Positions 51,163 to 60,952 of a stretch of DNA of 64,000 nucleotides are shown one piece after another. This DNA is from a marine bacterium B5-7 (GTDB taxonomy: Bacteria; Pseudomonadota; Gammaproteobacteria; Arenicellales; CAJQKF01). The position numbers and the translations under genes were made by a program. Below the pieces are notes generated by a model. The model worked only from the letters and a program-made list of their open reading frames with translations. It was not told where the DNA came from and ran no database searches. The stretch covers positions 1-64,000 of the forward strand of contig BQJD01000015.1 of NCBI GenBank assembly GCA_021604525.1. The letters run 5' to 3'. Positions within the stretch are counted from its first letter, which is position 1; every line of letters starts with the position of its first letter.

Positions 51163-51663
51163 TCAGGGCAACGTAAACACGTTATGAAATGCCTTGATGC
51201 GGTCGGCGAGTGCGGTGGTGGAGCGCTGATAACGAATCGGTATCGAATGAACTTCGCCACCGTATTCGCGTACTACGTCAGCACCGACGATCAGATCCAC
51301 CGACCAGTCGCCACCCTTGACCAGGTGGTCCGGTCGCAATGCACGAATCAGCTCGATGGGTGTTTCATCATCAAAACCGATCACCGCTCCGACCGATTCG
51401 AGACTCGCGACCACCAGCATGCGGTCTTGCTGATTATTGTAGGGCCGGTCGTCGCCCTTGCCGAGATTGCGGATGGACCGATCGCTGTTAACACCGACGA
51501 TCAGCGTCTTGCCGAAACTGGCCGCCTGCGCGAGATAATCGACATGCCCAAGATGCAGCAGGTCGAAACAACCGTTGGTGAAGACGACGGGTCGTTCAAG
51601 TTCGGCAATGTGCGATTCGAAAGCCGAGAGATTCTCGTAAGTTTTTAATTCATATCGCAGCAT
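51163..51663 (-). CDS. rfaE2: D-glycero-beta-D-manno-heptose 1-phosphate adenylyltransferase (C-terminal HldE-type)
   Basis: A 166-residue nucleotidyltransferase from the ATG at 51663, which has a GGGAGGA site. The HxGH site is HLGH at 37-40, in VFTNGCFDLLHLGHVDYL; KGGDW and ALADRIK follow. In ADP-heptose synthesis it transfers AMP to heptose 1-phosphate for LPS core. Here it is a separate protein; the kinase half found in fused HldE is not in the window. It follows dolP and diaA on the same strand. Confidence 0.92.
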   Translation of the reverse strand: MLRYELKTYENLSAFESHIAELERPVVFTNGCFDLLHLGHVDYLAQAASFGKTLIVGVNSDRSIRNLGKGDDRPYNNQQDRMLVVASLESVGAVIGFDDETPIELIRALRPDHLVKGGDWSVDLIVGADVVREYGGEVHSIPIRYQRSTTALADRIKAFHNVFTLP

Positions 51664-51739
51664 CGCAATCCTCCCATGCGGGAACACCCCGGTAACTCGC
51701 TGTTGTTATGGCGACTGCACTCATCTGCGCTGAGTATGA

Positions 51740-52342
51740 CTATATATACTCGAATACCTTGACTATACGCGTCACGCCACGCAGTCGCCTGGTTGCTTCA
51801 ACCGCCGCATCGGCCTCTTCGCGGGTGACCACACCCATCATATAGACGGTGCCACGTTCGGTCACCACCTTCACACGATCTGCGCTGACCCCCGAGTTGA
51901 CGGCCAGTACGCTTTTTACCTTGGTGGTAATCCATGAGTCACTCACATGACTGGACACGCTGGTTTTGGGTGCGACATTCAGTTGATTTATAACCTGACG
52001 AGCTTCGGAGTAACCCCTTGCAATAGCAACCGCGCGGCGCCCCTGTTGATGATCCGGTACTTCACCGGTGAGCAGAACTATGCCGTTCATGGAAGTGACG
52101 CTAAGATGTGCATCATCACTGATCTGGCTGTCCTGTTTTAAGGAACTGCGAATTTTCATCTCAACCGAATTATCGTCTACGTAGGTACCAAGAGTGCGTC
52201 GATCCCGGGCAATATCAACACTAACAACAGCCACCGCTCCAACCGCTGCAACCGCGCAGCCACCGAGGTAGGCGGCCAGCATCACGCAGATCAGCAAGCC
52301 GGTAAAGGGATGTTTTTCACAAACCGTATTGTGTCTCGACAT
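51740..52342 (-). CDS. dolP: BON-domain outer-membrane lipoprotein DolP
   Basis: A 200-residue lipoprotein with lipobox YLGGC (Cys29) and two BON domains: VEMKIRSSLKQDSQISDD onward and WITTKVKSVLAVNSGVSADR onward. DolP (YraP) localises to the division site and supports outer-membrane integrity and BAM function. A strong AGGAGG site sets the start. It follows diaA, as in E. coli. Confidence 0.92.
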   Translation of the reverse strand: MSRHNTVCEKHPFTGLLICVMLAAYLGGCAVAAVGAVAVVSVDIARDRRTLGTYVDDNSVEMKIRSSLKQDSQISDDAHLSVTSMNGIVLLTGEVPDHQQGRRAVAIARGYSEARQVINQLNVAPKTSVSSHVSDSWITTKVKSVLAVNSGVSADRVKVVTERGTVYMMGVVTREEADAAVEATRRLRGVTRIVKVFEYI

Positions 52343-52362
52343 GAGTGTTCCTCCTGATCTGT

Positions 52363-52962
52363 TCAGTCGTTAACGGCGTGTTTGAGAAAATGACTTTCGA
52401 TTATGGCGCACAGGCAATGGATAATGACCGCATGCGCTTCCTGAATATGTGCTGTCACATCGTTGGCTACGCACAGTAACATGTCATGGTCGCCACGAAG
52501 TCTGGCGCAGACACCGCCATCGCGACCGCTGAGAAGTATTGTTGTTACACCGGCATCACCGGCGGCCTGCATGGCCTTCAAAATATTTCGTGAGTTGCCC
52601 GATGTAGTGATGGCCAGCAGGATATCTCCGCGTCGACCGAATGCCGTGACCTGTTTAGAGAACACATCGTCATAGTGATAATCGTTGGCGATGGCGGTCA
52701 ATGTGGCGACATCGGCATTCAACGCAATTGCTGCAAGCGGTATGCGATCGTCACGATAGCGATTGACCAGCTCGGCAGTGAAATGCAGGGCATCACTGGC
52801 TGAACCGCCATTGCCGCAGGCGAGGATCCGGCCGCCTTCCTCAAGGCAACGAATCATCTGCCCGGCGGCTTTAAGAATATCCTCGTCGAGATCGTTGACC
52901 GCAGCGATGATGACATCAGTAGATCGTTGTGCATGGGCGCGAATTGCGTCGACCGTTTTCAT
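52363..52962 (-). CDS. diaA: SIS-domain protein DiaA (DnaA initiator-associating)
   Basis: A 199-residue SIS-domain protein from the ATG at 52962, with the phosphosugar-fold motifs ILACGNGGSASDALHF, LLAITTSGNSRNILKAMQ and AHAVIIHCLCAIIE. Sequence alone does not separate DiaA from sedoheptulose-7-phosphate isomerase GmhA; the synteny lpoA-yraN-diaA-dolP decides for DiaA. GmhA remains possible because rfaE2 is nearby. DiaA tetramers bind DnaA and promote timely initiation at oriC. Confidence 0.85.
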   Translation of the reverse strand: MKTVDAIRAHAQRSTDVIIAAVNDLDEDILKAAGQMIRCLEEGGRILACGNGGSASDALHFTAELVNRYRDDRIPLAAIALNADVATLTAIANDYHYDDVFSKQVTAFGRRGDILLAITTSGNSRNILKAMQAAGDAGVTTILLSGRDGGVCARLRGDHDMLLCVANDVTAHIQEAHAVIIHCLCAIIESHFLKHAVND

Positions 52963-53039
52963 TATTTGTGGGGCTCGCTGGATAAATACAGATTGTCGGG
53001 TGATCGGGTCATGTGCAGATATCGGCGTGGTGTTTCGAT

Positions 53040-53402
53040 TTAGTAGAACGCATCGGCAATCCACTCCGTACGCGATGCTGTTCGATCACCGGTTACAGTG
53101 ACCACATCGAAACGGCAGGACTCAGAGAAACTCTTTCCCTTGCTGGCAAGATAATACTCGGCGGTCTTGCGAATTCGCTCTCGCTTACTGGCGTTAATGG
53201 TTTCGGCCGGATGTCCGAAGGCGGTGCTGCGGCGCAAGCGAACTTCAACGAATACCAACGTATCTTTTTCGCGCATGATCAGGTCTATTTCACCATAGCG
53301 ACTGGAATAATTTTTTTCCACCAGCTTCATGCCGTGTTTTTTTAAATGCATGCCCGCCTGGCGTTCGGCCCAGGCGCCATCAATGAGATGTCGGGATGAC
53401 AC
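53040..53402 (-). CDS. yraN: YraN/UPF0102 family endonuclease-like protein
   Basis: A 120-residue protein starting with GTG at 53402. The restriction-endonuclease-like core is seen as YGEIDLIMREKDTLVFVEVR, with Glu38, Asp40 and Glu53. It sits between lpoA and diaA, as in E. coli. UPF0102 proteins are predicted nucleases of unsettled function, found across bacteria. Confidence 0.9.
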   Translation of the reverse strand: MSSRHLIDGAWAERQAGMHLKKHGMKLVEKNYSSRYGEIDLIMREKDTLVFVEVRLRRSTAFGHPAETINASKRERIRKTAEYYLASKGKSFSESCRFDVVTVTGDRTASRTEWIADAFY

Positions 53403-53407
53403 AATCT

Positions 53408-55342
53408 TCAGTCCGCCAAGCCCGCACCGAAACCGTTATCACGCCGCAGTGGTTGCGGTTCGCCTTTGCGAAATTCAGCCCATGCAAGTTGCCGTGCGAC
53501 GCTACCATTAGCGTTCAGGCTTAACAATCCGGTTACACCGCTATATTTGAGTAGTGGATTCGTTTTCATTGCCTCCAGCCGGAATAGTAACTGGTAAGTG
53601 TCGATGCCCAGCGCAAACAGCCGGTCAAGCGGCTGATTGGCATAACGGCTGGCTTGCGGGAACTGTTCGTGGATGGCTCGGCTGATGCCGGAGTCGAGTA
53701 ACAACCAGGGCATGTCGGCAAATATCACCCCTTCAAGGTCAAGATCTTTCACCTGCTCATCGCGACCACTATACACTTGCGAGATGGCGTAAACCGGCAG
53801 GTTCTGACCCTTGTAGAAATTGATCTGCGGTTTCAGCAATCGGCCCTGATCCGAGCGGGCAATCATGAACACGAAATCGATATCTTCACGTCGTTTCGGA
53901 ACGAACTCGAGTTCTTTTCCGGTGATGCGTTTAAGTTGCCGATGCCGTGTTTCGCTCTCATCGAGATTAAGCAGCAACTTGATGGTCTGTGAATGATCCG
54001 GGGCATTGAGCTGATATGCACGGGACTCGGTCAGCGTGCCGCCGAGATTACGCCACTCGTCCATAAATGCATCCAACTGGCGAATGCCCCAGTCGGCTTC
54101 CGGATACAAGGCAGCCGCCACGCGGTAGCCTTCGCGTGCCGCATGACGCGCTAACTGACGGGCTTCGTCTTCCGGCGACAGTCCGAATTCAAACGTGTTG
54201 GCTCTGCCCGCAAAAGCGCCTTCGGTATTACCGAGAAGGAGGGTCGGGACCGTGAGTTCGGTGGTTGCCACCAATGAATCCACGGCAACTTTTCCAAGCG
54301 GTCCGAGTACCAGTTGAGCACCGTCGCGAACGGCCGCTTGATAGTAAAAACCGATCAACTCCGGATTCTCGCCGGTGTCGTATAGCATGATCTCAGGCTT
54401 GTTCGGATTGTTGTCGGCTTCATACATCATGGTGAGGCCGTCGTAGACTGCCTGGGCGGCGGCGCCGAATCCCGATGTCAGGGGGAGTAGCAGGGCGACC
54501 TTGCGATATTCCGTAACTGACGAACCGAGATTGTAAAGAAGGCGTGGTATCAGCACCCGTGATGCCGGGTGTGACGGATGCTGTTGCTGCCAGGCAGTAA
54601 GCGCCTGACGCGACGCATGGACATTCCAGCCGAGTCGGCTGCTGACGATGGCCAGATCTGCCCACTGAGTCAGAGTCGGGTTGGTTCGGTCGGTGGTCAG
54701 TGCATTGAGTTCGGTGGGCTCTACCTGTGCGAGAACCTGCCAGATGGTATCCTGATTCCGTGCAATCGCATCCGTATCGGGCAGCAATGGTTCACGAGCA
54801 ATGAGCAGGACGAGTGCGGGTCGGTATTGACCGCTGGCCGAGAAAGCACGCGCCCTGAGTAACATGATCTGTTCGGCGTCTTCGGCAACCAGTCCCTGCA
54901 CAGCCGCCAGGGGTTTGAGTATTGCTTCTACTTCGGTGTATTGCTGTTCCAGGAAGTGACTGCGAGCTAAAAGGAGTTGGCGGCGAATGAACAGCCGGCC
55001 CTGCAGCGGCTGGTTGTCGAGTTGATCAAGTACGGTTCTGGCTGTCGATGACTGGCCAAGGTCGAGAAATCCCTCAACGGCATCGAGCAAGTAGCCGGTT
55101 TTTTCATCGCCGACCGAATCCCGTGCGAGAGCGATGTATTCCCAGGGAGATGTCGCAACGGCCGAAGACTCAAGGGGTGTAGTGGTTGCACCGGTCGTTA
55201 TCTCCGGTAATACGGTAATCTCCGGGCGGGTGGTTCCCGGTGCTCTGGAAGGGGGTGTGAACGAACACGCGCCAAGTGCGAACATGGCGGTTATCAACAC
55301 GGTGCGAATGACCGTCAAGCTGGGTTTTAAAGCGGATTGCAT
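53408..55342 (-). CDS. lpoA: Penicillin-binding protein activator LpoA
   Basis: A 644-residue outer-membrane lipoprotein from the ATG at 55342, with lipobox ALGAC (Cys26). The N-terminal part holds TPR-like helices; the C-terminal part is a periplasmic-binding-protein fold (YRKVALLLPLTSGFGAAAQA, LGPLGKVAVDSLVATTEL). LpoA activates the transpeptidase of PBP1A, whose gene mrcA lies at 56474-58864. It is divergent from rsmI across 282 bp with no other gene; near the rsmI start, two similar 14-base units (CAGCATAATC...) repeat. Confidence 0.93.
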   Translation of the reverse strand: MQSALKPSLTVIRTVLITAMFALGACSFTPPSRAPGTTRPEITVLPEITTGATTTPLESSAVATSPWEYIALARDSVGDEKTGYLLDAVEGFLDLGQSSTARTVLDQLDNQPLQGRLFIRRQLLLARSHFLEQQYTEVEAILKPLAAVQGLVAEDAEQIMLLRARAFSASGQYRPALVLLIAREPLLPDTDAIARNQDTIWQVLAQVEPTELNALTTDRTNPTLTQWADLAIVSSRLGWNVHASRQALTAWQQQHPSHPASRVLIPRLLYNLGSSVTEYRKVALLLPLTSGFGAAAQAVYDGLTMMYEADNNPNKPEIMLYDTGENPELIGFYYQAAVRDGAQLVLGPLGKVAVDSLVATTELTVPTLLLGNTEGAFAGRANTFEFGLSPEDEARQLARHAAREGYRVAAALYPEADWGIRQLDAFMDEWRNLGGTLTESRAYQLNAPDHSQTIKLLLNLDESETRHRQLKRITGKELEFVPKRREDIDFVFMIARSDQGRLLKPQINFYKGQNLPVYAISQVYSGRDEQVKDLDLEGVIFADMPWLLLDSGISRAIHEQFPQASRYANQPLDRLFALGIDTYQLLFRLEAMKTNPLLKYSGVTGLLSLNANGSVARQLAWAEFRKGEPQPLRRDNGFGAGLAD

Positions 55343-55624
55343 GGCGCGGAGTATACCTGATCGGTTGTTTTTAACGTGGTTCGACTTGGTCAGCGATGCC
55401 GATATGTCGAGGTGATTTGTTACCAATTACATACACCATGATCTGCATGCCGTGTGGATCGTTCGTTGTCTTGCTGTGGATGTTGAGCGGTATTACCGGG
55501 ACGCTTAATCGGGCGAATCGATCATTGCCTGTGGAGATTTTCCAATCAGCATAATCAATTCAGCATAATCTAATGACCGGTTAACGTGAACAAAGTCATA
55601 GGCTGTTTAAAGAGTACTGAAAAT

Positions 55625-56482
55625 ATGTCCAGGATCAAAGCGCCAGCCGGCACACTGTACGTGGTGGCGACACCAATCGGTAACTTCGACGATATCGGCA
55701 AGCGTGCCATTGAGACATTACGATCAGTCGATTTGATTGCCGCCGAGGACACCCGTCATACCGGTTTGTTGCTCAAGCACCTTGCCATCCCCACTTCGAT
55801 GGTATCCCTGCATGAACATAATGAAGATCGAAAAACCCAGCTACTTATCGATCGAATCGAGGCAGGAGATTCGGTGGCGCTGGTATCAGATGCCGGCACC
55901 CCGCTGATCAGCGATCCGGGTTACCGGCTGGTGAAGGCGGCGCATGGTGCGGGTCTTCGAGTATCACCGTTACCCGGACCGTGCGCACTGATCGCCGGCT
56001 TGAGTGTGGCGGGGGTTGCGACCGACCGTTTTACATTTGAAGGATTCCTGCCATCTGCCGGTAGCGCTCGACGGCGGACCCTGAGATCCCTTGTGGAGGA
56101 GCGGCGCACGATGGTTTTCTACGAGTCGCCGCGGCGCGTGCTGAATTCTCTCGCAGATATGGCGGAGATCTTTGGTGACAATCGCCCGACGGCGATATGC
56201 CGGGAGATTACAAAGCACTACGAGACTATCCGCAGCGCCACCCTGGCAACGCTGCTTGAAGAGCATGGTAAAGCGGATCAAATGGCGCGTGGCGAATATG
56301 TTTTGGTTGTCGGCGGCAACACGCTGCCGATGGATGAGACGTGTCGCACGGAGTGGGTCGAGGCAGTATGCGAGTTACGCTCGGTGATGCCCTTGAAACG
56401 GGCCGCACGGATCATTTCAGGTGTTACTGGCGTTAGCAGCCAACTGCTTTATCGGCTGGCCGAGGAGACTGGATCAGAATAG
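55625..56482 (+). CDS. rsmI: 16S rRNA (cytidine1402-2'-O)-methyltransferase
   Basis: A 285-residue SAM methyltransferase with the tetrapyrrole-methylase fold. The N terminus is GTLYVVATPIGNFDDIGKRA; AAEDTRHTGLLLKHL and VALVSDAGTPLISDPGYRLV are the family's signatures. It 2'-O-methylates C1402 in the 16S decoding site. The ATG at 55625 fits the family; a GTG at 55586 adds 13 residues. Its stop overlaps the convergent mrcA stop by 9 bp. Confidence 0.94.
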   Translation: MSRIKAPAGTLYVVATPIGNFDDIGKRAIETLRSVDLIAAEDTRHTGLLLKHLAIPTSMVSLHEHNEDRKTQLLIDRIEAGDSVALVSDAGTPLISDPGYRLVKAAHGAGLRVSPLPGPCALIAGLSVAGVATDRFTFEGFLPSAGSARRRTLRSLVEERRTMVFYESPRRVLNSLADMAEIFGDNRPTAICREITKHYETIRSATLATLLEEHGKADQMARGEYVLVVGGNTLPMDETCRTEWVEAVCELRSVMPLKRAARIISGVTGVSSQLLYRLAEETGSE

Positions 56483-58864
56483 ATCCTGAACATTTTTCTG
56501 GTTACCGCCGTTGCCATCACGCACCAGGTTCGACTGATTCGGATCGAGCTGTGGTTCGGTACCCATAATGAAATATTCTGTCATGGCATTTGCCGATCCA
56601 GGCGGCACCGCCTCGCCAGTTTCGCGGCTGACCAGTGTACTCACCACGTTTTCCGGAGCCTCGAGCGGTTTCTCGGGTATGCCGTCGAGTGCGACCCGCA
56701 TGTAATCGATCCAGATCGGTAACGCAGCCCTGGCGCCGGATTCACTCTTTCCCAGTGTGGTCGGTTGATCGTTGCCTACCCATACGGTAGCGGTGACCTG
56801 ATCGTTAAACCCCGAGAACCAGGCGTCGCGGAAATCGTTTGTGGTCCCGGTTTTGCCAGCCAGGTCGTTGCGACCGAGTTCCATGGCTTTTTTACCGGTT
56901 CCGACGCGGATTACGTCGCGCATCATGCTGGTCATGAGAAAGGTGTTTTCGGGCGACAGCACCTGGCGCGCATAACGTGGATCAGGTCGGTCGGGATTGG
57001 TGGCTTGCTCGAGCTCGGACAGTTCGCATTCTTCGCAGATTTTTACCCGGTTGGAGTATTCGACAATCTCACCATTTTGATCCTCCACCCGGGAGATGTA
57101 GTACGGCTCCACCCGATAGCCGCCATTAGCGAACACAGCGTAGGCACTGGCTATCTCCAATGGTGTCAGGGTCGCGGTACCAAGTGCCAGCGACAGGCCC
57201 TTGGGTAGTTGGTCACGATCGAAGCCGAAGGTCTGCAGGTGATCGAGAACCACTTGTAAGCCCATGGCGCGCAACAGGCGTACCGATACCAGGTTCATGG
57301 ATTGGGTCAGCGCTTCGCGAATACGGGTCGGACCGTAAAATTTTCCGCTGTAATTTTCCGGTCGCCAGGTGCCTTCCACCGGGTCATCAATAACAATGGG
57401 TGCGCCACTGACCAGAGTCGATGCGGTGAAGCCGTTTTCAAGCGCCGCAGAATAGATGAACGGCTTGAGATTGGAGCCCGGCTGCCGACGCGCCTGGGTA
57501 GCGCGATTGAATTTGCCGAGGTAATAATCGAAACCACCTACCAGTGCCAGGATCGCACCGTCCCTGGGATCAAGCGATACCATGGCGCCCGAGACTTCCG
57601 GAATCTGCGCGAGCCACCAGTTGGAATCGTCGCGCGGGGTTACGTGAACCACGTCGCCGACCTTGAGCAATGTGGACGGGTCATCGGTGGCCCAGGACCA
57701 ACCCTCGCTATCGATGGTGATTTCACCAAGATCTGGCGCATAAGCCTTGATAACATCCTTATCGGCAGCAATAACCATTGCCGGCTGCAATGATCCACTC
57801 GATACGAAATTACGCAAGATGCCGTTTAGTGCATCATTGTCTTCAATTGCATCGGGTTCGATATGCGTCAGCACACCGCGAAAACCATGACGGCGATCAT
57901 AAGCCAGTAATCCCGACCGCAATGCCTCGTTGGCCGCAACCTGGTTCTTGCCCTTTATCGTCGTATATATCTGAAAGCCGGATTCGTAGGCACGGTCGCC
58001 ATACTTCTCGTAGATATAATCTCGAGCCATCTCGGCGACGTAGGGTGCATCGATATCCACCAGGGAAGCATGGCGTGCGGCGGTAAGTGGTGCCGCGGTC
58101 GCCAGTTCAAATGTGGGGAGGTCGATATTATCAAGCTCGTGCATTCGTCGAAGGACGTAATTACGTCGGTCCAGTGCGCTTTTTGGATTCGACAGCGGGT
58201 TGCTACGCGACGGTGCCTTAGGCAGGCCGGCCAGCATGGCAATCTCGGCGACGCTCAACTCGTTTAACGGTTTGTCGTAATAAAATTGTGCAGCGGCCTG
58301 AAAACCATATGAACGGTGTCCGAGAAATATCTTGTTGATATACAGTTCAAGAATTTCGTTCTTCTCAAGTTCCTGCTCGAGACGAAACGACAGCAGAATT
58401 TCCTTGATTTTGCGGGTGTAGGTTTTTTCTCGTGACAGGAAGTAGTTGCGCGCCACCTGCATGGTGATGGTGCTGGCGCCCTGACCATGGCCACCGCTGC
58501 GAAGATTGGCGAAGAAGGCGCGTGCGATTCCCTTGAAGTCGACGCCGGGATGATCATAGAAGTTGTTGTCCTCAGCGGCCAGGATGGCCTCGATCATCAA
58601 CGGCGGAACGTCTTCAATGTGCGTTGGGCTGCGCCGGTAGTCGCCGTATTCACCAATCAACTGACCATCGATGGTGAATACGCGCAACGGCACCTTCAAT
58701 TCGATATCGCGAATAGACTCCACCGACGGCACGCTCGGCATGAGTTTGTACAGGAACACGCCGCCGGCAACGGCCATGGTCAGGCCGAGGGCAACAGCAG
58801 CGAGCATGAGGCGTTTGATCCACGTCCATGCGGTGGACGGTTTGGATCGATTCATTCCGTACAT
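56474..58864 (-). CDS. mrcA: Penicillin-binding protein 1A (bifunctional)
   Basis: A 796-residue peptidoglycan glycosyltransferase/transpeptidase with an N-terminal membrane anchor (LMLAAVALGLTMAVAGGVFLY). Glycosyltransferase motifs are AILAAEDNNFYDHPG and QGASTITMQVARNYFLS. An OB-like insert typical of PBP1A is followed by the transpeptidase SxxK (GSNLKPFIYSA) and KTGTT boxes. It polymerises and crosslinks peptidoglycan, activated by LpoA. ATG at 58855 is an alternative start. Confidence 0.95.
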   Translation of the reverse strand: MYGMNRSKPSTAWTWIKRLMLAAVALGLTMAVAGGVFLYKLMPSVPSVESIRDIELKVPLRVFTIDGQLIGEYGDYRRSPTHIEDVPPLMIEAILAAEDNNFYDHPGVDFKGIARAFFANLRSGGHGQGASTITMQVARNYFLSREKTYTRKIKEILLSFRLEQELEKNEILELYINKIFLGHRSYGFQAAAQFYYDKPLNELSVAEIAMLAGLPKAPSRSNPLSNPKSALDRRNYVLRRMHELDNIDLPTFELATAAPLTAARHASLVDIDAPYVAEMARDYIYEKYGDRAYESGFQIYTTIKGKNQVAANEALRSGLLAYDRRHGFRGVLTHIEPDAIEDNDALNGILRNFVSSGSLQPAMVIAADKDVIKAYAPDLGEITIDSEGWSWATDDPSTLLKVGDVVHVTPRDDSNWWLAQIPEVSGAMVSLDPRDGAILALVGGFDYYLGKFNRATQARRQPGSNLKPFIYSAALENGFTASTLVSGAPIVIDDPVEGTWRPENYSGKFYGPTRIREALTQSMNLVSVRLLRAMGLQVVLDHLQTFGFDRDQLPKGLSLALGTATLTPLEIASAYAVFANGGYRVEPYYISRVEDQNGEIVEYSNRVKICEECELSELEQATNPDRPDPRYARQVLSPENTFLMTSMMRDVIRVGTGKKAMELGRNDLAGKTGTTNDFRDAWFSGFNDQVTATVWVGNDQPTTLGKSESGARAALPIWIDYMRVALDGIPEKPLEAPENVVSTLVSRETGEAVPPGSANAMTEYFIMGTEPQLDPNQSNLVRDGNGGNQKNVQDLF

Positions 58865-59314
58865 TTAAAATATTTTGTCAGGTCGCGGGGCGAGTGTTTC
58901 CGGTATAACAGGCCGGCGGATTCAGACAGAACAGTCGTTAAGGCCGACGTGCGGCGCATACTGCCCTGACTTACGAGGAAAATTTTCGTTATCATACCAG
59001 ATGGGTTGCGCGTCGCGATAAAATTGCATGGCGTATGGTTCATGGAATACACAGGATAGATTTGCACGATCGGTGCGTGTTGTCAGGTCGGTGGAAAACT
59101 TCATGTCTGGATGCATTGCTACGCGCTCAATGGTTCGTGGAAAGGATCGTGGTGTCCCCACCATGGCGTTCGAAGATATAGGGAAGATATAGGGATGAGT
59201 ACAATGCACATGCATCATACCGCGGGAAAATCATTCATGATCTCTGGTGTTATGGGGTTTTGTCGAGTATATTCTTGAAAAAATCCACCCAAATATATAA
59301 TAAGTAAGCATTAA
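58865..59314. other. Divergent control region between mrcA and pilM
   Basis: 450 bp without a supportable gene; the frames present lack coding character. It contains an 11-bp tandem duplication GAAGATATAGG (59172-59182, 59183-59193). Just before the pilM GTG lies an AT-rich stretch (ATATATAATAAG near 59292-59303) with a good -10 match, probably the pil operon promoter. Confidence 0.5.
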
Positions 59315-60373
59315 GTGTTTAAAAGCAAACGCCCGCCTGCCATTGGAGTGGACATTGGATCCGCCGCCATAAAAGTCATGGAGATGACTGAGCAACGCGG
59401 CCGCTATCGGGTCGAGCGCTTCGCTGTGGAGCCATTACCGCGAAACATCGTGGTAGAGAATTCGATTACCGATATTGACCGTGTTGGTAAGGCAATCCGG
59501 GCGGCGGTAAAGAAATCGGGCAGCCGTCGTAATCATGCCATTGCAACAGTCGCCGCAGCCCAGGCAATCACCAAAGTCATTAATGTTCCGGGCGGACTTA
59601 ATGCCGGCGACCTCGATCAACAGATTGAACTGGAGGCTGAACACTACATTCCGTATGCGATCAGTGAAGTCAATCTCGATTACCAGTTGTTGCAACCAAT
59701 GGTCGAGAATCCCACCAACGACGAGGTTTTGCTTGCCGCCTGCCGCAAGGAGATTGTAGACGAACGCGTCGATGCACTTGAAGCCGCGGGCCTCAAGGCG
59801 CAGGTGATCGATATCGCCTCCCTTGCAAGTCAGCGCGCGTTTCAGCTTATTGCTCCAAGCCTGCCGGACGGCGGCGCCCAGAAAGTCGTTGCGGTAGTTG
59901 ATTACGGCACCACTACCAGCCATTTATATGTTTTGCATCGCGGTCGCCTGGTATATCACCGCGACTATCCCTTTGGTGGCAAGACATTGACCGAAAGTAT
60001 TCAACGCCGGTTCGGTATCTCTCATACCGAGGCTGAAAACAAGAAACGAAATGGCGATCTGCCGGAGAACTATCGTACCGACATACTTGAACCGTTCATC
60101 GACTCGATGGCAATCGAGGCAAATCGCGCCATCCAGCTATTTGTCTCGTCATCACAATTTTCCAAGGTCGATTATGTTTTCGTCAGCGGCGGTAGTGCGT
60201 CGCTGCCCAAGGTAGCCGAGCGGGTTGCCGAGAAAACCTCGATCTCGACTCGTCTCGCCTATCCGTTTGCGCATACCAAGTTGTCCTCTTCCGTATCGAG
60301 GGACAGGCTCAATCGCTATGCGCCGGTGTTGTTAACCGCCTGTGGGTTGGCAATGCAGGGAGCTCACCGATGA
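59315..60373 (+). CDS. pilM: Type IV pilus inner-membrane platform protein PilM
   Basis: A 352-residue actin-like cytoplasmic protein starting at a GTG. The ATPase fold is seen in AIGVDIGSAAIKVMEMTEQR, VVAVVDYGTTTSHLYVLHRG and YVFVSGGSASLPKVAERV. It binds the PilN N terminus and is part of the pilus alignment complex. Its stop overlaps the pilN start by four bases. Confidence 0.95.
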   Translation: MFKSKRPPAIGVDIGSAAIKVMEMTEQRGRYRVERFAVEPLPRNIVVENSITDIDRVGKAIRAAVKKSGSRRNHAIATVAAAQAITKVINVPGGLNAGDLDQQIELEAEHYIPYAISEVNLDYQLLQPMVENPTNDEVLLAACRKEIVDERVDALEAAGLKAQVIDIASLASQRAFQLIAPSLPDGGAQKVVAVVDYGTTTSHLYVLHRGRLVYHRDYPFGGKTLTESIQRRFGISHTEAENKKRNGDLPENYRTDILEPFIDSMAIEANRAIQLFVSSSQFSKVDYVFVSGGSASLPKVAERVAEKTSISTRLAYPFAHTKLSSSVSRDRLNRYAPVLLTACGLAMQGAHR

Positions 60374-60948
60374 GCCAGACCGGCATCAATCTCCTGCCCT
60401 GGCGCGATCGTGCCAGGGCGCAACGTTCACGCCGGTTGGTTGCCGGTACCGTAATGCTTTGGGCGCTGGCCGCCCTGCTGGTACTCGGCGCTTACCAATA
60501 TATGGAGCAACGCAAGAATCAGCAAAATGCCCGTAATGGGTTTTTGCGATCTGAAATAGCTGCACTGGAGGACGAGATCAAAGAGATCGAAAGTCTCAGG
60601 AATCGCCGTGACCAGCTGATTGCACGCATGGATGTCATTCAGGGGTTGCAGCAAAATCGAACTGAACTGGTGCGGATATTCGACGATCTGGTGCGCCTGT
60701 TGCCTGAAGGCGTGTTCCTGACACGGCTCGAAAAGCGTGATGCGGCGATGGTGATCGAAGGTCGTGCCCAGTCTAATGCGCGGGTGTCTGCCCTGATGCG
60801 TAACCTCGAGGAATCACCCTGGTTTCATGATCCAATACTTGATGTTATCAACATCATAGAGGATGACAGCGGGCGGGTCAGCGCTTTTACACTGCGGATT
60901 TCAAACGTAGGCCGTGCACCGCCCAAAACATCACAGGCGCAGGGGTAG
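60370..60948 (+). CDS. pilN: Type IV pilus assembly protein PilN
   Basis: A 192-residue bitopic protein. The short cytoplasmic N terminus INLLPWRDRARAQR is the PilM-binding motif; one transmembrane helix (VMLWALAALLVLGAYQYM) and a coiled-coil then periplasmic ferredoxin-like domain follow. It pairs with PilO. Coupled to pilM by an ATGA overlap. Confidence 0.94.
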   Translation: MSQTGINLLPWRDRARAQRSRRLVAGTVMLWALAALLVLGAYQYMEQRKNQQNARNGFLRSEIAALEDEIKEIESLRNRRDQLIARMDVIQGLQQNRTELVRIFDDLVRLLPEGVFLTRLEKRDAAMVIEGRAQSNARVSALMRNLEESPWFHDPILDVINIIEDDSGRVSAFTLRISNVGRAPPKTSQAQG

Positions 60949-60952
60949 GGTT

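Noticed and set aside
52363-52962. Call as GmhA (heptose isomerase) because rfaE2 is nearby
   Set aside because: Synteny with lpoA, yraN and dolP fits DiaA better; GmhA is kept only as an alternative.
59172-59193. 11-bp tandem duplication as a regulatory site
   Set aside because: Only two copies and no symmetry; likely a simple slippage event, so only mentioned within the intergenic entry.
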